Assembly (NCBI GenBank): GCA_035946625.1
Contig: DASYZE010000072.1
Coordinates: 52,939 to 116,938, forward strand
Source of the DNA: DASYXZ01 sp035946625
GTDB lineage: Bacteria; Acidobacteriota; Terriglobia; UBA7540
Length of the DNA: 64,000 nucleotides
Direction: 5' to 3'
A model generated the notes under the pieces. The model was not told the origin of the DNA. It did not search any database and saw only the letters and a list, made by a program, of their open reading frames with translations. Both the position numbers and the translations under genes were made by a program. Below are positions 56,240-64,000 of the stretch, one piece after another. Within the stretch, counting starts at the first letter, position 1. Each line of letters opens with the position of its first letter.

Positions 56240-56837
56240 CGTCTCGCTTGCTGCGCATCTCCCGCAGCAACCACGCTTTGGCCAACTCCCAGTCGCGTTT
56301 AACCGTCTCTCCGGAAACCTTTAGGACTTCGGCAGTCTCTTCCACGGTGAGGCCACCGAAAAAACGCAGCTCCACCACTTGGCTTTTTCTGGGGTCCTGT
56401 TTGGAGAGCTCGTTCAGGGCTTCGTCCAGTGCCACCAAGTCCGCCCGCGGCTGTGGGGAGACGACAAGAGCATCGTCCAAAGCAACATGGGGTGATCGGC
56501 CGCCCCTCTTGAGGAATCCCTTGGAGCGAGCAAAATCTGTCAACACGCGGCGCATCAGTCGCGCACAGATGCCAAAGAAATGGGCGCGGTTTTGCCAATT
56601 GACCTCTTTTGTATCGACGAGTCGCAAGTAGACTTCATTGACGAGCGCGGTGGTTTGCAGCGTGTGGCCGGGGCGTTCCCGCGCCATGTATCGGTGCGCG
56701 GTCCGGTGCAGTTCCGCGTAAACGAGGGGGGCGAGCTTGTCGAGCGCTTTCTTATCTCCTCCGCTCCATGCCTGCAATAATTCCGTGATCTCGAACGTCG
56801 AGGGGTACATTTGACCCTCTGCCGCCAATGAGGCCAA
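56229..56837 (-). CDS. ECF-family sigma factor, TIGR02999-type
   Basis: A 202-residue sigma factor of the ECF subgroup found with acidobacterial and planctomycete Ser/Thr kinases (ITELLQAWSGGDKKALDKLAPLVYAELHRTAHRYMARERPGHTLQTTALVNEVYLRLVD ... FFGICARLMRRVLTDFAR). Region 4 is LRFFGGLTVEETAEVLKVSGETVKRDWELAKAWL. The kinase gene overlaps its end. Control is likely by phosphorylation of the sigma factor or an associated adaptor rather than by a classical anti-sigma factor. The regulon is unknown. Alternative start: MYPSTF. Confidence 0.93.
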   Translation of the reverse strand: MASLAAEGQMYPSTFEITELLQAWSGGDKKALDKLAPLVYAELHRTAHRYMARERPGHTLQTTALVNEVYLRLVDTKEVNWQNRAHFFGICARLMRRVLTDFARSKGFLKRGGRSPHVALDDALVVSPQPRADLVALDEALNELSKQDPRKSQVVELRFFGGLTVEETAEVLKVSGETVKRDWELAKAWLLREMRSKRDDGR

Positions 56838-57087
56838 GGCCTTCTAAGTAACGACAATCTACCACACTCTAGATGACTGGGGCGATTTACTTGCCTTACG
56901 GCCTGAAATGGAGCGCCCCTACCAAATTAAAGTGCCTCAACAAATTCTCCTTCGCCGTTACCCATTCCTACTCCAGTTCGCGCATTAGAGGTGGAAAGAC
57001 CGCTGGGGAGATTGAGGGGGACCCGAGAGGAGAAACCTGTCAGAAATTCAATCATACCTGCGCGCTCGTCAAAAGAGGAGGCAACCC

Positions 57088-58410
57088 ATGTTACGTTACA
57101 AAGTTTTGACCGGCTTGATCGGCTCGCTTCTGTTTGCCAACGTGAAGGAACCGACGAAGCTACTAGTCAGGAGAAGGTTACGCAAGTTCGGCCAGCTCAG
57201 CTTTGGGCTGGCAACGCTCATTCTACTCTTCAGTAGCGCCGTAGTTGCCCAAACAACTTACACCGTCACCGACCTGGGTACCCTGGGGGGAACGTTTGGT
57301 TGTGCCATGGGCATCAACAACAAGGGCTGGGCGGAATTTATGGACACACTGCTTGGAGAACAACTCCACGCCGGACTGTGGGTGAATGGACTGAAGATAG
57401 ATTTCGGCACATTTGGGAGCGCGAACCTCAACAGCAGTATCTGGTATGGGGGAATCAACGAAAATGGCCAAGCGGTGGGCTATGCTGAAACTCCCCCTTT
57501 AGCTCCAAACGGCGAAAACTTTTGTGGTTTCGGGACCGGACATGAATGTCGTCCCTTCATCTGGCAAGGAGGCGTGCTGCGCGCGCTACCCACCCTTGGG
57601 GGCCACAACGGCCAAGCGGCTGCCGTTAACAACCGTGGTCAAGTGGTCGGGATAGCGCAGAATGCCACACCCAATGCAAGCTGCTCGCCATTTCAGACTG
57701 CCCCGCCCGTGATTTGGGAAAAGGGCCAGCCGCAAGAACTTCCCACGTTTCCAGGTGACCAGGACGGAATCGCGACCTCCATTAACGAGCTTGGTCAGGT
57801 TGTCGGATCCTCGGGTAGTTGGTGCGGCTCGCTTAATCATGCTTTGCTCTGGGAAAACGGCACAGTCGCTTATCTCCCCAGCCTGGGGGGTGAGATGTAT
57901 AATGTCCCGCTCGCCATCAACAATCAAGGTCAAGCCGTTGGCTACTCCGATTTGGCCGGCGACGCAACCACTCACGCGGTACTGTGGCAGGGTAGCGCTG
58001 CCAGTGATCTTGGAACGCTTCCCGGGGATTCTTACAGTGAGGCTGATGGCATCAATGCTGACGGCCAGGTGGTTGGCGGCTCGTGCGGCGCCACAGGGTG
58101 CAGTGCTGTTGTCTGGCGAGACGGCGCGCCGACGGACCTCAATAGTCTCATTCCCGCCGGGTCCTCCTTGTATCTTTACCTAGCCCATGCCATCAATTTT
58201 CGTGGACAAATCGTGGGCATGGCTTTGTGGAATGGCACGGGCGTGTTCCATGCCTTCCTGGCGACGCCCACCAACACCACAAGCAGCGGAGCCGCTACGC
58301 TTACATCGGGCGCGACTCGCCCAAGGCCAAGGGTCACTCTGCCCGATGACCTCCGTAAACTGCTCCAGCGGCAGCGTAGCTTTGGCCGTTTCGTTCGGCT
58401 GGGCAAGTAG
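57088..58410 (+). CDS. HAF-repeat exported protein
   Basis: A 440-residue protein. An N-terminal hydrophobic stretch (FGLATLILLFSSAVVAQ, about 37-55) may be a late signal or anchor after a basic leader. The mature part carries six or more HAF-type repeats (VTDLGTLGGTFGCAMGINNKG, LPTLGGHNGQAAAVNNRGQVVGIA, LPSLGGEMYNVPLAINNQGQAVGYS, LGTLPGDSYSEADGINADGQVVGG), which form a beta-propeller-like exported domain of unknown role. GAGGAGG is upstream, and a strong terminator follows. Confidence 0.85.
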   Translation: MLRYKVLTGLIGSLLFANVKEPTKLLVRRRLRKFGQLSFGLATLILLFSSAVVAQTTYTVTDLGTLGGTFGCAMGINNKGWAEFMDTLLGEQLHAGLWVNGLKIDFGTFGSANLNSSIWYGGINENGQAVGYAETPPLAPNGENFCGFGTGHECRPFIWQGGVLRALPTLGGHNGQAAAVNNRGQVVGIAQNATPNASCSPFQTAPPVIWEKGQPQELPTFPGDQDGIATSINELGQVVGSSGSWCGSLNHALLWENGTVAYLPSLGGEMYNVPLAINNQGQAVGYSDLAGDATTHAVLWQGSAASDLGTLPGDSYSEADGINADGQVVGGSCGATGCSAVVWRDGAPTDLNSLIPAGSSLYLYLAHAINFRGQIVGMALWNGTGVFHAFLATPTNTTSSGAATLTSGATRPRPRVTLPDDLRKLLQRQRSFGRFVRLGK

Positions 58411-58481
58411 CAGTGCTCGTCCGACGAAATTGCAGCCGCATTATTAACAAGTCCGTGAGATTTGGAAGCATGCAGTCTTGG

Positions 58482-58520
58482 TGAGAGGGGAGGAAAAGTC
58501 CTCCCCCTCTCACGTTTTTG
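58482..58520 (+). terminator. Strong intrinsic terminator after the HAF gene
   Basis: GTGAGAGGGGAGGA and TCCTCCCCCTCTCAC form a stem of about 14 base pairs with a short AAAG loop, followed by GTTTTTG. It lies about 70 bases after the HAF stop codon. Confidence 0.85.
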
Positions 58521-59717
58521 TCGACAAAATTTTCTCGTCCCGGCTCTACAAAGTCGGTGCTTGCCCCCGCGCCATGGACAGGCAGGTGGCTGCATGCCCG
58601 GTTGCCCGGGAAGGGAGCTGTGAGCGTACCGCTGGGACGCATTGCTGTCTCAAAGCTCCGTTCGAGGAAACGGGTCCTGTCTTGTCGCCTGCTGTTAATC
58701 CACGAATCCGCCGGGGCGTCGCGGAGTTATGGCCGAGAGACGGCGCGCTCGGAAACTATTCACTTAATCCTATGACAGCTTACACCTAGGAGTGCCCTTG
58801 TCCAGGCGACATCGTGCTCCAGGAGCGTGGCCTCGATCTATTTCCGCCTGCCGTAGGAAGGCAGTCAGTTAACCTCAAGGGCTGTTGGCTTTGTCAACTT
58901 GATTTGGCTCCTTTTGATCATCTGATTTGGCCCCACCTAACTGATTGATCTTTCGTGGTGCTTTTGTTTTCCCTTTCTTAGTTCCTGGTCTTTCCGGGTC
59001 TTTGGTGTTGCATTGTTCCCGTTGGGGCTGGAGCGAAGCCCTGCGGGCGCTGCTTTAAGCATTAGATCTATTCCCCTTTGGTGTCGCGCTGGGCTTACGA
59101 TCGCACGAATATTCCTGGCAGGAACGCGCCCCGCCTGGGGGTCCCATCTCTTGGCGAGGTTTTTCCCTCTTTTCGGCTCTGAATCTTTGGGGAAAGGTTT
59201 CCAGGTAGCCGGCGATCGAGCGAAATTATCCTGTAAGGTTTTACCCGATTTTGGGCTTCGTAATAGTGGAGGGAAAAATCGCCTGCTGAATGAGGTGGAA
59301 ATTCTTTGCGATGGATCAATTGGGGCGTTAATTGTTTGCTGCTGTTTAGCCTTTTTCTTATTGGTGAGAGAAATGGCTCCCTCCAGCCGCGTGAGGATTG
59401 AGTGAGTTTATTGAGATCCTTCCACCTTCTTGTTTTGCGGGCTTAGCAAAGCAATGACACAAGGTCTCACATCGGCCGTGAGCAAACAGCTTGGCAGGCG
59501 GTTCAATTCGTCGCTGTGCATTGCATTTTCAAATCGCTTGTTGTGGATGTTTCGCAAGCGCCGTCGTCATCGGCGGCGGCGCTTGCGCTGCTTCGCAGCG
59601 GCAGATGGGTCGGTCGGTTTCACCGACTTTGGACACGCCACCCCTGGAAGGGTAGCCGTTGCTACCGTTCCGGTAGCAGATGTTACTCGGTCGAAATGCG
59701 AGACTTACGCGCAAACG
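58521..59717. other. Gene-poor region before the mobilisation gene
   Basis: About 1.2 kb with no supported gene. At 58895-58935 two direct copies TTGATTTGGCTCC and CTGATTTGGCCCC, 14 bases apart, resemble the multiple end repeats of IS21-type elements, so this could be an IS end. No transposase open frame is left. The other frames here are short and unlike known proteins. Confidence 0.4.
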
Positions 59718-59753
59718 GTTACCATTCGGAGTGCGTCACAAACCGAATGGTAA
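59717..59753. promoter_or_regulatory. Perfect 12-bp inverted repeat upstream of a mobilisation-type gene
   Basis: GTTACCATTCGG and CCGAATGGTAAC enclose 13 bases (AGTGCGTCACAAA), ending 44 bases before the ATG of the 59797 gene. It could be the operator of the RHH/MobC-like protein, an origin-related repeat or a terminator of an upstream transcript. No T-run follows, so an operator or iteron-like role is favoured. Confidence 0.55.
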
Positions 59754-59796
59754 CTTGTTGAATTGCAGGACATTTCTTCAATTGAGAAGGAGCAAG

Positions 59797-60178
59797 ATGA
59801 ACCCTTGGCATTAAGCTCACTGAGTCGTCTTTTGAAGCCCTCCGTAAGATCGCTGAGGGACAGGGCAAACCTCTCGGCGAATGGTGCCGCGAAATACTCA
59901 TGAAGGCGGTCCTGCCCCCTCCACCTCGGCCTTCCGAACTTGCCATGGTCGCTGAAATTTCTGCCACACAAGACATCTTGATTGACATGCTCTTGGCAAT
60001 GGGGCGCGACAGGATAAGCACTAAAAGGGCACAGGAAATTGTGGACCAGGCTCACAACGCGAAATACAAAGACGCGCTTAATCTATTGAGTTTTGCTTAT
60101 TCAAGGGCCGAAAAGCTGAATCTCGAAGTCTTAGTACGCCACGTCCGCCCTCCCCAGGGCAAAGGATACGCCGGGTGA
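59797..60178 (+). pseudogene. CopG/MobC-like protein with a frameshift after the start codon
   Basis: AAGGAG and ATG at 59797 are followed by one additional A, after which the frame LGIKLTESSFEALRKIAEGQGKPLGEWCREILMKAVLPPP continues to 60178. The N-terminus resembles a ribbon-helix-helix DNA-binding protein of mobilisation modules; the C-terminal part (ISTKRAQEIVDQAHNAKYKDALNLLSFAYSRAEKL) is helical. In frame, only an internal ATG at 59900 (92 residues) remains. Either a true 1-base insertion or a sequencing indel. Confidence 0.6.
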
Positions 60179-60236
60179 TTCTCTGCGTCGTTACCGAAAA
60201 CTCTTCGATCTAACCAACATTCATGGAGGGCCTGCT

Positions 60237-60566
60237 ATGAAGCAACTCGCAATCTTTGAATCAGACCAAATCGAAAGACCTGAACGTGATATCTCGACGA
60301 GGGGCTCCACAGCGCGACGCGTAGCGGAGAGCACAACCCGCCCTGGCGGCGAATCGCGCGGCGTTGAAGCCCTACTGACCAGCAGAGTGGCCGCCGAGGT
60401 ATTGAGAATCCATTCCAAAGTGCTTGAGCGGATGGCGAAGCGCGGCGAGATTCCTGCCCTCAAGGTGGGCAAGTTCTGGCGGTACCACGCGGCGACGCTC
60501 GACGCCTGGATCAAATCCAGACTAGAATCAGGTCGCCAACCGTGCCGCATGAAAACCTCATTCTGA
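60237..60566 (+). CDS. xis: Excisionase-like DNA-binding protein
   Basis: A 109-residue protein. The C-terminal half is a MerR/excisionase-type winged helix (LTSRVAAEVLRIHSKVLERMAKRGEIPALKVGKFWRYHAATLDAWIKSRL), which recognises DNA. The N-terminal 45 residues are polar. It immediately precedes the integrase, the typical excisionase-integrase order of integrative elements. It would bend DNA for excision. Confidence 0.8.
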   Translation: MKQLAIFESDQIERPERDISTRGSTARRVAESTTRPGGESRGVEALLTSRVAAEVLRIHSKVLERMAKRGEIPALKVGKFWRYHAATLDAWIKSRLESGRQPCRMKTSF

Positions 60567-60578
60567 AAAGGAAGCAAC

Positions 60579-61661
60579 ATGCAGGCCCGATATCAGTACG
60601 GGAAATTGACTATCCGAAGGCGGAAGAAAGGGCCGGACGTTTGGCAATTTCGCTGGCTGGAGAACGGAAAGCAGAAATCAGTGTTAGTCGGAACAATCAA
60701 GAAACTTCCGACACGGGCGGATGCGGAAAGAGCCGTTGAACACCATCGGATCACCATCAATGCACAGAATGCCCAACGGCAATTTCATTCCGTCACGGTG
60801 GGAGCTTTGGCAGACCGCTACATGGCCGAGGAAATGCCAGCACGTGGTCGGGACGACACCGCCAGAACCTACCGAGGCCTTATTAAGAACCGGATTAGGC
60901 TGAAATGGGGGGGGTGAGTTCGTCCAGAACGTCAAGACGATGGCTGTGGAGCACTGGTTCAAGAACATTCCGCGATCAGCGAACACCAAAGCGCACATTC
61001 GGAACCTCAAGCACCTTTTGTTCAATTGCGCCATACGGTGGGAACTGATTGACAGAAACCCCATAGAACTCGTGCGACAATCAACCAGACGCGTGCGAGT
61101 GCGTCGCGTCCTGACGCCGGAAGAGTTCAAGAAGCTCCTTGATGAATTGCAAGAGCCCTGCAGGATGATGGTTCTAATAGCCGGAATCCTGTGGGGCTAC
61201 GATGGGTCGATATAGACTGGCAGAATTTGAGCATCCTAATTCAACCGAGCGTTGTCATGGGCAAGGTTTACGAGACCAAAACCGAAGCGTCGCGAAAGCC
61301 CATGCCGATTGATCCGCAGATTGCCGAATCGCTTCTGAAATTCAGGAGACAGGCTGTCTAAGTGGGCCAGGACGATTACATTTTCGCCGGCGACAACGGG
61401 AAACCTAGGTGGCACGGCATCATGCTGACGGACCACAGCAAGCCTGCTGCGGGAAGAGCGGGGATCAGAAATGTGGGCTGGCATACGTTCCGGCACACTT
61501 TTTCGTCTATTCTGCACCAGGCCGGGACGAACATGGCCGTGCAGAAGGAGCTTCTGAGGCACGCGGATATCCAAACGACAATGAACATCTACACGCAGGC
61601 TGCATCCGCAGCGAAGCGCGAAGCTGTTCACCGCGTTGCCGAGGTGCCCCTTAATACTTGA
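60579..61661 (+). pseudogene. int: Tyrosine recombinase/integrase, multiply disrupted
   Basis: Integrase segments appear in several frames. SAM-like/N-terminal arm at 60579-60917 (YQYGKLTIRRRKKGPDVWQFRWLENG), shifted at the G run 60905-60913. Core-binding domain at 60940-61215. A break near 61190 has lost the region with the first catalytic Arg. TAA occurs at about 61359. The last block has HxxR (WHTFRHTF), a following His and the nucleophile Tyr (TMNIYTQA). The gene is inactive as it stands. Confidence 0.85.
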
Positions 61662-61726
61662 TCCTACGAAGTTGTGCGAACTTGCACTCGGTGATCCGAC
61701 GAATTCGCGCTAAACGATTGAGAAAT

Positions 61727-61803
<77 letters not shown>

Positions 61804-61964
61804 ACAATGCGCGGCAGGTATCCGTGCGAACTCCTCCCGCTCATTTTGAAAGCGTACCACTGGCCTGGCAAGGCTGTCCACGCATCTCTATTCAGGCCAA
61901 TTTTTGGCTCTGAAGATATTTAGGTGATCATCCGACCCGGGGCTACCTGAAGTCCCAGTGAATT

Positions 61965-62867
61965 CTAGGAATTCGCCCGGGCGGCATTCAGGATGGCTTG
62001 AGAGGGATAGCGCAAGTCCCAGACAATCCCAAACCAGGAAAGCACTTTCAAAAGGTAGTAGGTTCCATCCAACTCCCACCAGTAGAATCCCTGCCGGACC
62101 GAAGCCATGTAGTGGTGGTGGTTGTTGTGCCAACCTTCGCCCATGGTGATGAGCGAGATGAGCAGGCTGTTGCGACTGGTATCCGTGGTGATGTAGCGGC
62201 GCTGGCCAAAAACGTGGGCCAGGGAATTAACGCAGAACGAGCCGTGCCACAACATGACGGTGCTGATAAAAAAGCCCCACACCAGCCAGCCCCAACCGCC
62301 CACCAGGTAAAGTGCCACGGCCAGGACGACAGGCGGAACCAGAAAATGTTTATTCAGCCAACGCAGCTCGGGATATTTATAGTAGTCGCGAATCATTTCC
62401 ACCTGGGTCTCATCGTTCTTGTTGCTCAGAATCCATCCCAGGTGCGCCCACCAGAATCCTTGTTGTGAGGGCGAATGCAGGTCTTCCGGCGTGTCGGAGA
62501 GCCGGTGATGGTTGCGATGATGCGCCGCCCACCACAGGACGCCCTTTTGCGACGAGGTCATGGCAAGAAATGCCAGAATGAATTGAAAAGCGCGGCTGGT
62601 CTTGAACGATCGGTGCGAGAAGTAACGATGGTAGCCGGCGGTGACAAAGAACATGCGCGCGTAATAAAGCGCCACAGCCAGGGCGACATAGGACCAGCGG
62701 AATCCAATGAAGAAGGCCGCCAAGCAGGCCACGTGGACGCCGATGAATGGAAGAATTTTTAAAGCGGACGTGCGATGTCGAGGCCGGGTGGAAGCGAGCG
62801 TCCCCGAGAGCACGGAAAATCCTAAGACGGGCATGACCTTGTGGTCCTCCTCAGCATCCCGGCCCAA
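61965..62867 (-). CDS. Acyl-CoA/acyl-lipid delta-9 fatty acid desaturase
   Basis: A 300-residue integral membrane di-iron desaturase. Histidine boxes HRYFSH (80-85), HRNHH (117-121) and HNNHH (247-251) are all present, with four membrane helices in the usual pattern. This matches the stearoyl-CoA/acyl-lipid delta-9 group. It introduces a cis double bond, adjusting membrane fluidity, often in the cold. Start ATG at 62867 or the internal ATG at 62834 (MPVLGF). Confidence 0.92.
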   Translation of the reverse strand: MGRDAEEDHKVMPVLGFSVLSGTLASTRPRHRTSALKILPFIGVHVACLAAFFIGFRWSYVALAVALYYARMFFVTAGYHRYFSHRSFKTSRAFQFILAFLAMTSSQKGVLWWAAHHRNHHRLSDTPEDLHSPSQQGFWWAHLGWILSNKNDETQVEMIRDYYKYPELRWLNKHFLVPPVVLAVALYLVGGWGWLVWGFFISTVMLWHGSFCVNSLAHVFGQRRYITTDTSRNSLLISLITMGEGWHNNHHHYMASVRQGFYWWELDGTYYLLKVLSWFGIVWDLRYPSQAILNAARANS

Positions 62868-63047
62868 TTTTTCGTGATTTGGGATCGGGGGTGGAGCAGG
62901 AATGCCGCTGCGTTATATTCCAAGAAGATAGTTGCGCTTGGGGAAGCGTCGCGGTAATCCGAATCGGCGTTAGAATGGTCGAAGTCAATGGGGCTCGATT
63001 CTGTTCGTGCCCTTACTGAGCTGCAAATTCAACGGGCGCCGCTCTCT

Positions 63048-63281
63048 TTACGAAGGGAGAACTTCACTAATCTCGATGGGCGCCTTGGTCCGACGCTTGG
63101 CGGTGGCCCGCTTTTTCTTGGGAGCCTCACCCTGAGCCACTTCAAAGGCCGCCAAAGAAGTCACAAACTTCCTTACCCCAAAGGTATCAAAATCAACTGT
63201 GGTTCGGTCGTCATCGCGTTCGACAATTGTGCCACAGCCATACTTGGAATGTCGAATATATTGTCCGGCTTTCAAGTTCAT
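63048..63281 (-). CDS. KOW/Tudor-like small protein
   Basis: A 77-residue protein beginning MNLKAGQYIRHSKYGCGTIVERDDDRTTVDFDTFGVRKFV. This G..VRH.KYG.GTV pattern is the small barrel found at the end of PcrA/UvrD helicases and in stand-alone proteins of unknown role. A basic tail (PKKKRATAKRRTKAP) suggests nucleic-acid binding. It lies close to the RRM gene on the same strand. Confidence 0.7.
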   Translation of the reverse strand: MNLKAGQYIRHSKYGCGTIVERDDDRTTVDFDTFGVRKFVTSLAAFEVAQGEAPKKKRATAKRRTKAPIEISEVLPS

Positions 63282-63296
63282 GATTAGCCTCTCAAC

Positions 63297-63617
63297 CTAA
63301 TACCGAGGTCCTCGGTCTGAGCGACCGCCTCGACCCCCGCCGCGGGGCCCTCCGCCGGAATCCGTACGCATGGGGCGAGCCTCATTTACGGTGAGCTTGC
63401 GTCCGTCCAGCGTCTGTCCGTTCAGGCCGGCGATGGCCCGGTTAAAATCTTCGTTTTCGGCCAGCTCGATAAAGCCGAATCCTCGCGACTGCCCCGTCAC
63501 CTTGTCCCGAATCACCACCGCTGACGCCACTTGGAAGCCAGCGTTCGTAACAAACTCAGTGAGTTGGGCGTCCGTCACGTTGTGGGAGACGTTTCCCACG
63601 AAAAGCCTTTGACCCAT
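63297..63617 (-). CDS. RRM RNA-binding protein
   Basis: A 106-residue single-RRM protein. RNP2 LFVGNV and RNP1 RGFGFIEL are present, followed by a Gly/Arg-rich tail (GGGPRGGGRGGRSDRG), an arrangement of the bacterial Rbp-type proteins that bind RNA in cold or stress. The ATG at 63617 has GGAGG upstream; the frame is open to 63647. Confidence 0.9.
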   Translation of the reverse strand: MGQRLFVGNVSHNVTDAQLTEFVTNAGFQVASAVVIRDKVTGQSRGFGFIELAENEDFNRAIAGLNGQTLDGRKLTVNEARPMRTDSGGGPRGGGRGGRSDRGPRY

Positions 63618-63679
63618 GGGGGTCCTCCGGGTAAAGGCGGCCCTCACGGACCGCCCGTCCCCACTTACCTGGTGCGGTC

Positions 63680-63883
63680 CTATGCCCGTTCGACGGCATC
63701 CGCTTGCAAGCCCTTGGGGCCTTTTTTGACCTCAAAGCTTACCCGCGCGCCTTCTTCCAAAGACCGGTAACCTTCGCCCACAATCGCGGAAAAATGCACG
63801 AATACATCTTCCCCGCTCTCGCGCTGAATGAAACCATAGCCCTTGGCTGCATTGAACCACTTCACTGTACCTTGTTCCTTCAT
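63680..63883 (-). CDS. cspA: Cold-shock domain protein (CspA family)
   Basis: From the ATG at 63883, a 67-residue protein, MKEQGTVKWFNAAKGYGFIQRESGEDVFVHFSAI, with RNP1 KGYGFI and RNP2 VFVHFS. It is a nucleic-acid chaperone. An alternative start at 63895 adds four residues (MSIS). It lies 62 bases before the RRM gene, and both are plausible cold/stress RNA chaperones next to a desaturase. Confidence 0.95.
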   Translation of the reverse strand: MKEQGTVKWFNAAKGYGFIQRESGEDVFVHFSAIVGEGYRSLEEGARVSFEVKKGPKGLQADAVERA

Positions 63884-64000
63884 ACTGATAGACATCCTTT
63901 ATTTGATTGATTTGGCAATTTGTGGGAACGGCTGCGGCGGGACTAACCCGACGATCCGCTGTAAAACCGCGGGTCACACAGGTTGCAGAGCAACTTCATC

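Noticed and set aside
56873..57109. Forward frame of 78 codons before the HAF gene
   Set aside because: No ribosome site, low-complexity composition and overlap with the HAF start region.
58895..58935. Direct repeat TGATTTGGC as the end of an IS21-type element
   Set aside because: Two short copies only and no transposase remains; not enough for a mobile-element call.

Overview
The window is about 58-60% G+C bacterial chromosome and most resembles an Acidobacteriota genome (inference from gene content). It carries a Ser/Thr kinase fused to a PD40 beta-propeller with an overlapping ECF sigma gene, a HAF-repeat exported protein, the remains of a TonB/carboxypeptidase-regulatory-domain receptor, an orphan MacB-type permease, a GAF-sigma54 activator, MglA, and many small exported proteins without a recognised family. 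No rRNA or CRISPR array was found. One tRNA gene is present, tRNA-Arg(CCT).

Layout. 1-4.8 kb: AsmA-like protein, exported protein, CBS and PilZ-like regulators, MglA GTPase. 5.0-6.1 kb: RelE/ParE-type toxin-antitoxin pair and an IS1380 transposase relic. 6.4-12.3 kb: exported protein, B12-type radical SAM enzyme, two tandem paralogous membrane proteins, and an ECF sigma / anti-sigma-like / exported protein operon. 12.5-17.4 kb: S46 dipeptidyl-peptidase, Gfo/Idh/MocA oxidoreductase, and an internally deleted GH29 fucosidase. 17.5-23.3 kb: ABC permease, sigma54 activator, small cupin-like protein, MltD. 23.8-30.4 kb: ATP synthase operon (b, b, delta, alpha, gamma, beta, epsilon; a and c are absent), whose spacers contain period-7/period-8 short tandem repeats. 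30.5-36.2 kb: glutaredoxin-like protein, exported or anchored proteins, oxidoreductase, large TPR protein. 36.2-40.6 kb: a leftward sugar-amine operon (DeoR, SIS isomerase, PfkB kinase, amidohydrolase, YjbQ). 41.2-49.4 kb: a rightward operon of exported carbohydrate-active proteins (Tat-exported flavoprotein, Tat-exported GH2 exo-beta-glucosaminidase-like enzyme, exported amidohydrolase, alpha-galactosidase-like enzyme with a PKD domain).

49.4-61.8 kb is a scarred accessory region. It holds a frameshifted TonB-receptor fragment, a PD40 fragment joined through a short shared sequence to an ArdC-type protein, an IS200/IS605 element with two in-frame stops, a small GIY-YIG protein, a truncated mobile-element protein, then the PD40 kinase / ECF sigma pair and HAF protein, and finally a frameshifted CopG/MobC-like gene, an excisionase and a multiply broken tyrosine integrase abutting the 3' end of tRNA-Arg(CCT). 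I read this as a decayed integrative element inserted at that tRNA. Backbone genes resume with a fatty-acid desaturase, a KOW-like protein, an RRM protein and a cold-shock protein.

The most unusual items are the heptamer/octamer repeat hairpins in the ATP synthase spacers, the ArdC/PD40 chimeric junction, the GH29 gene lacking its catalytic centre, and the Tat-exported glycan-degradation operon beside a DeoR-controlled amino-sugar operon.
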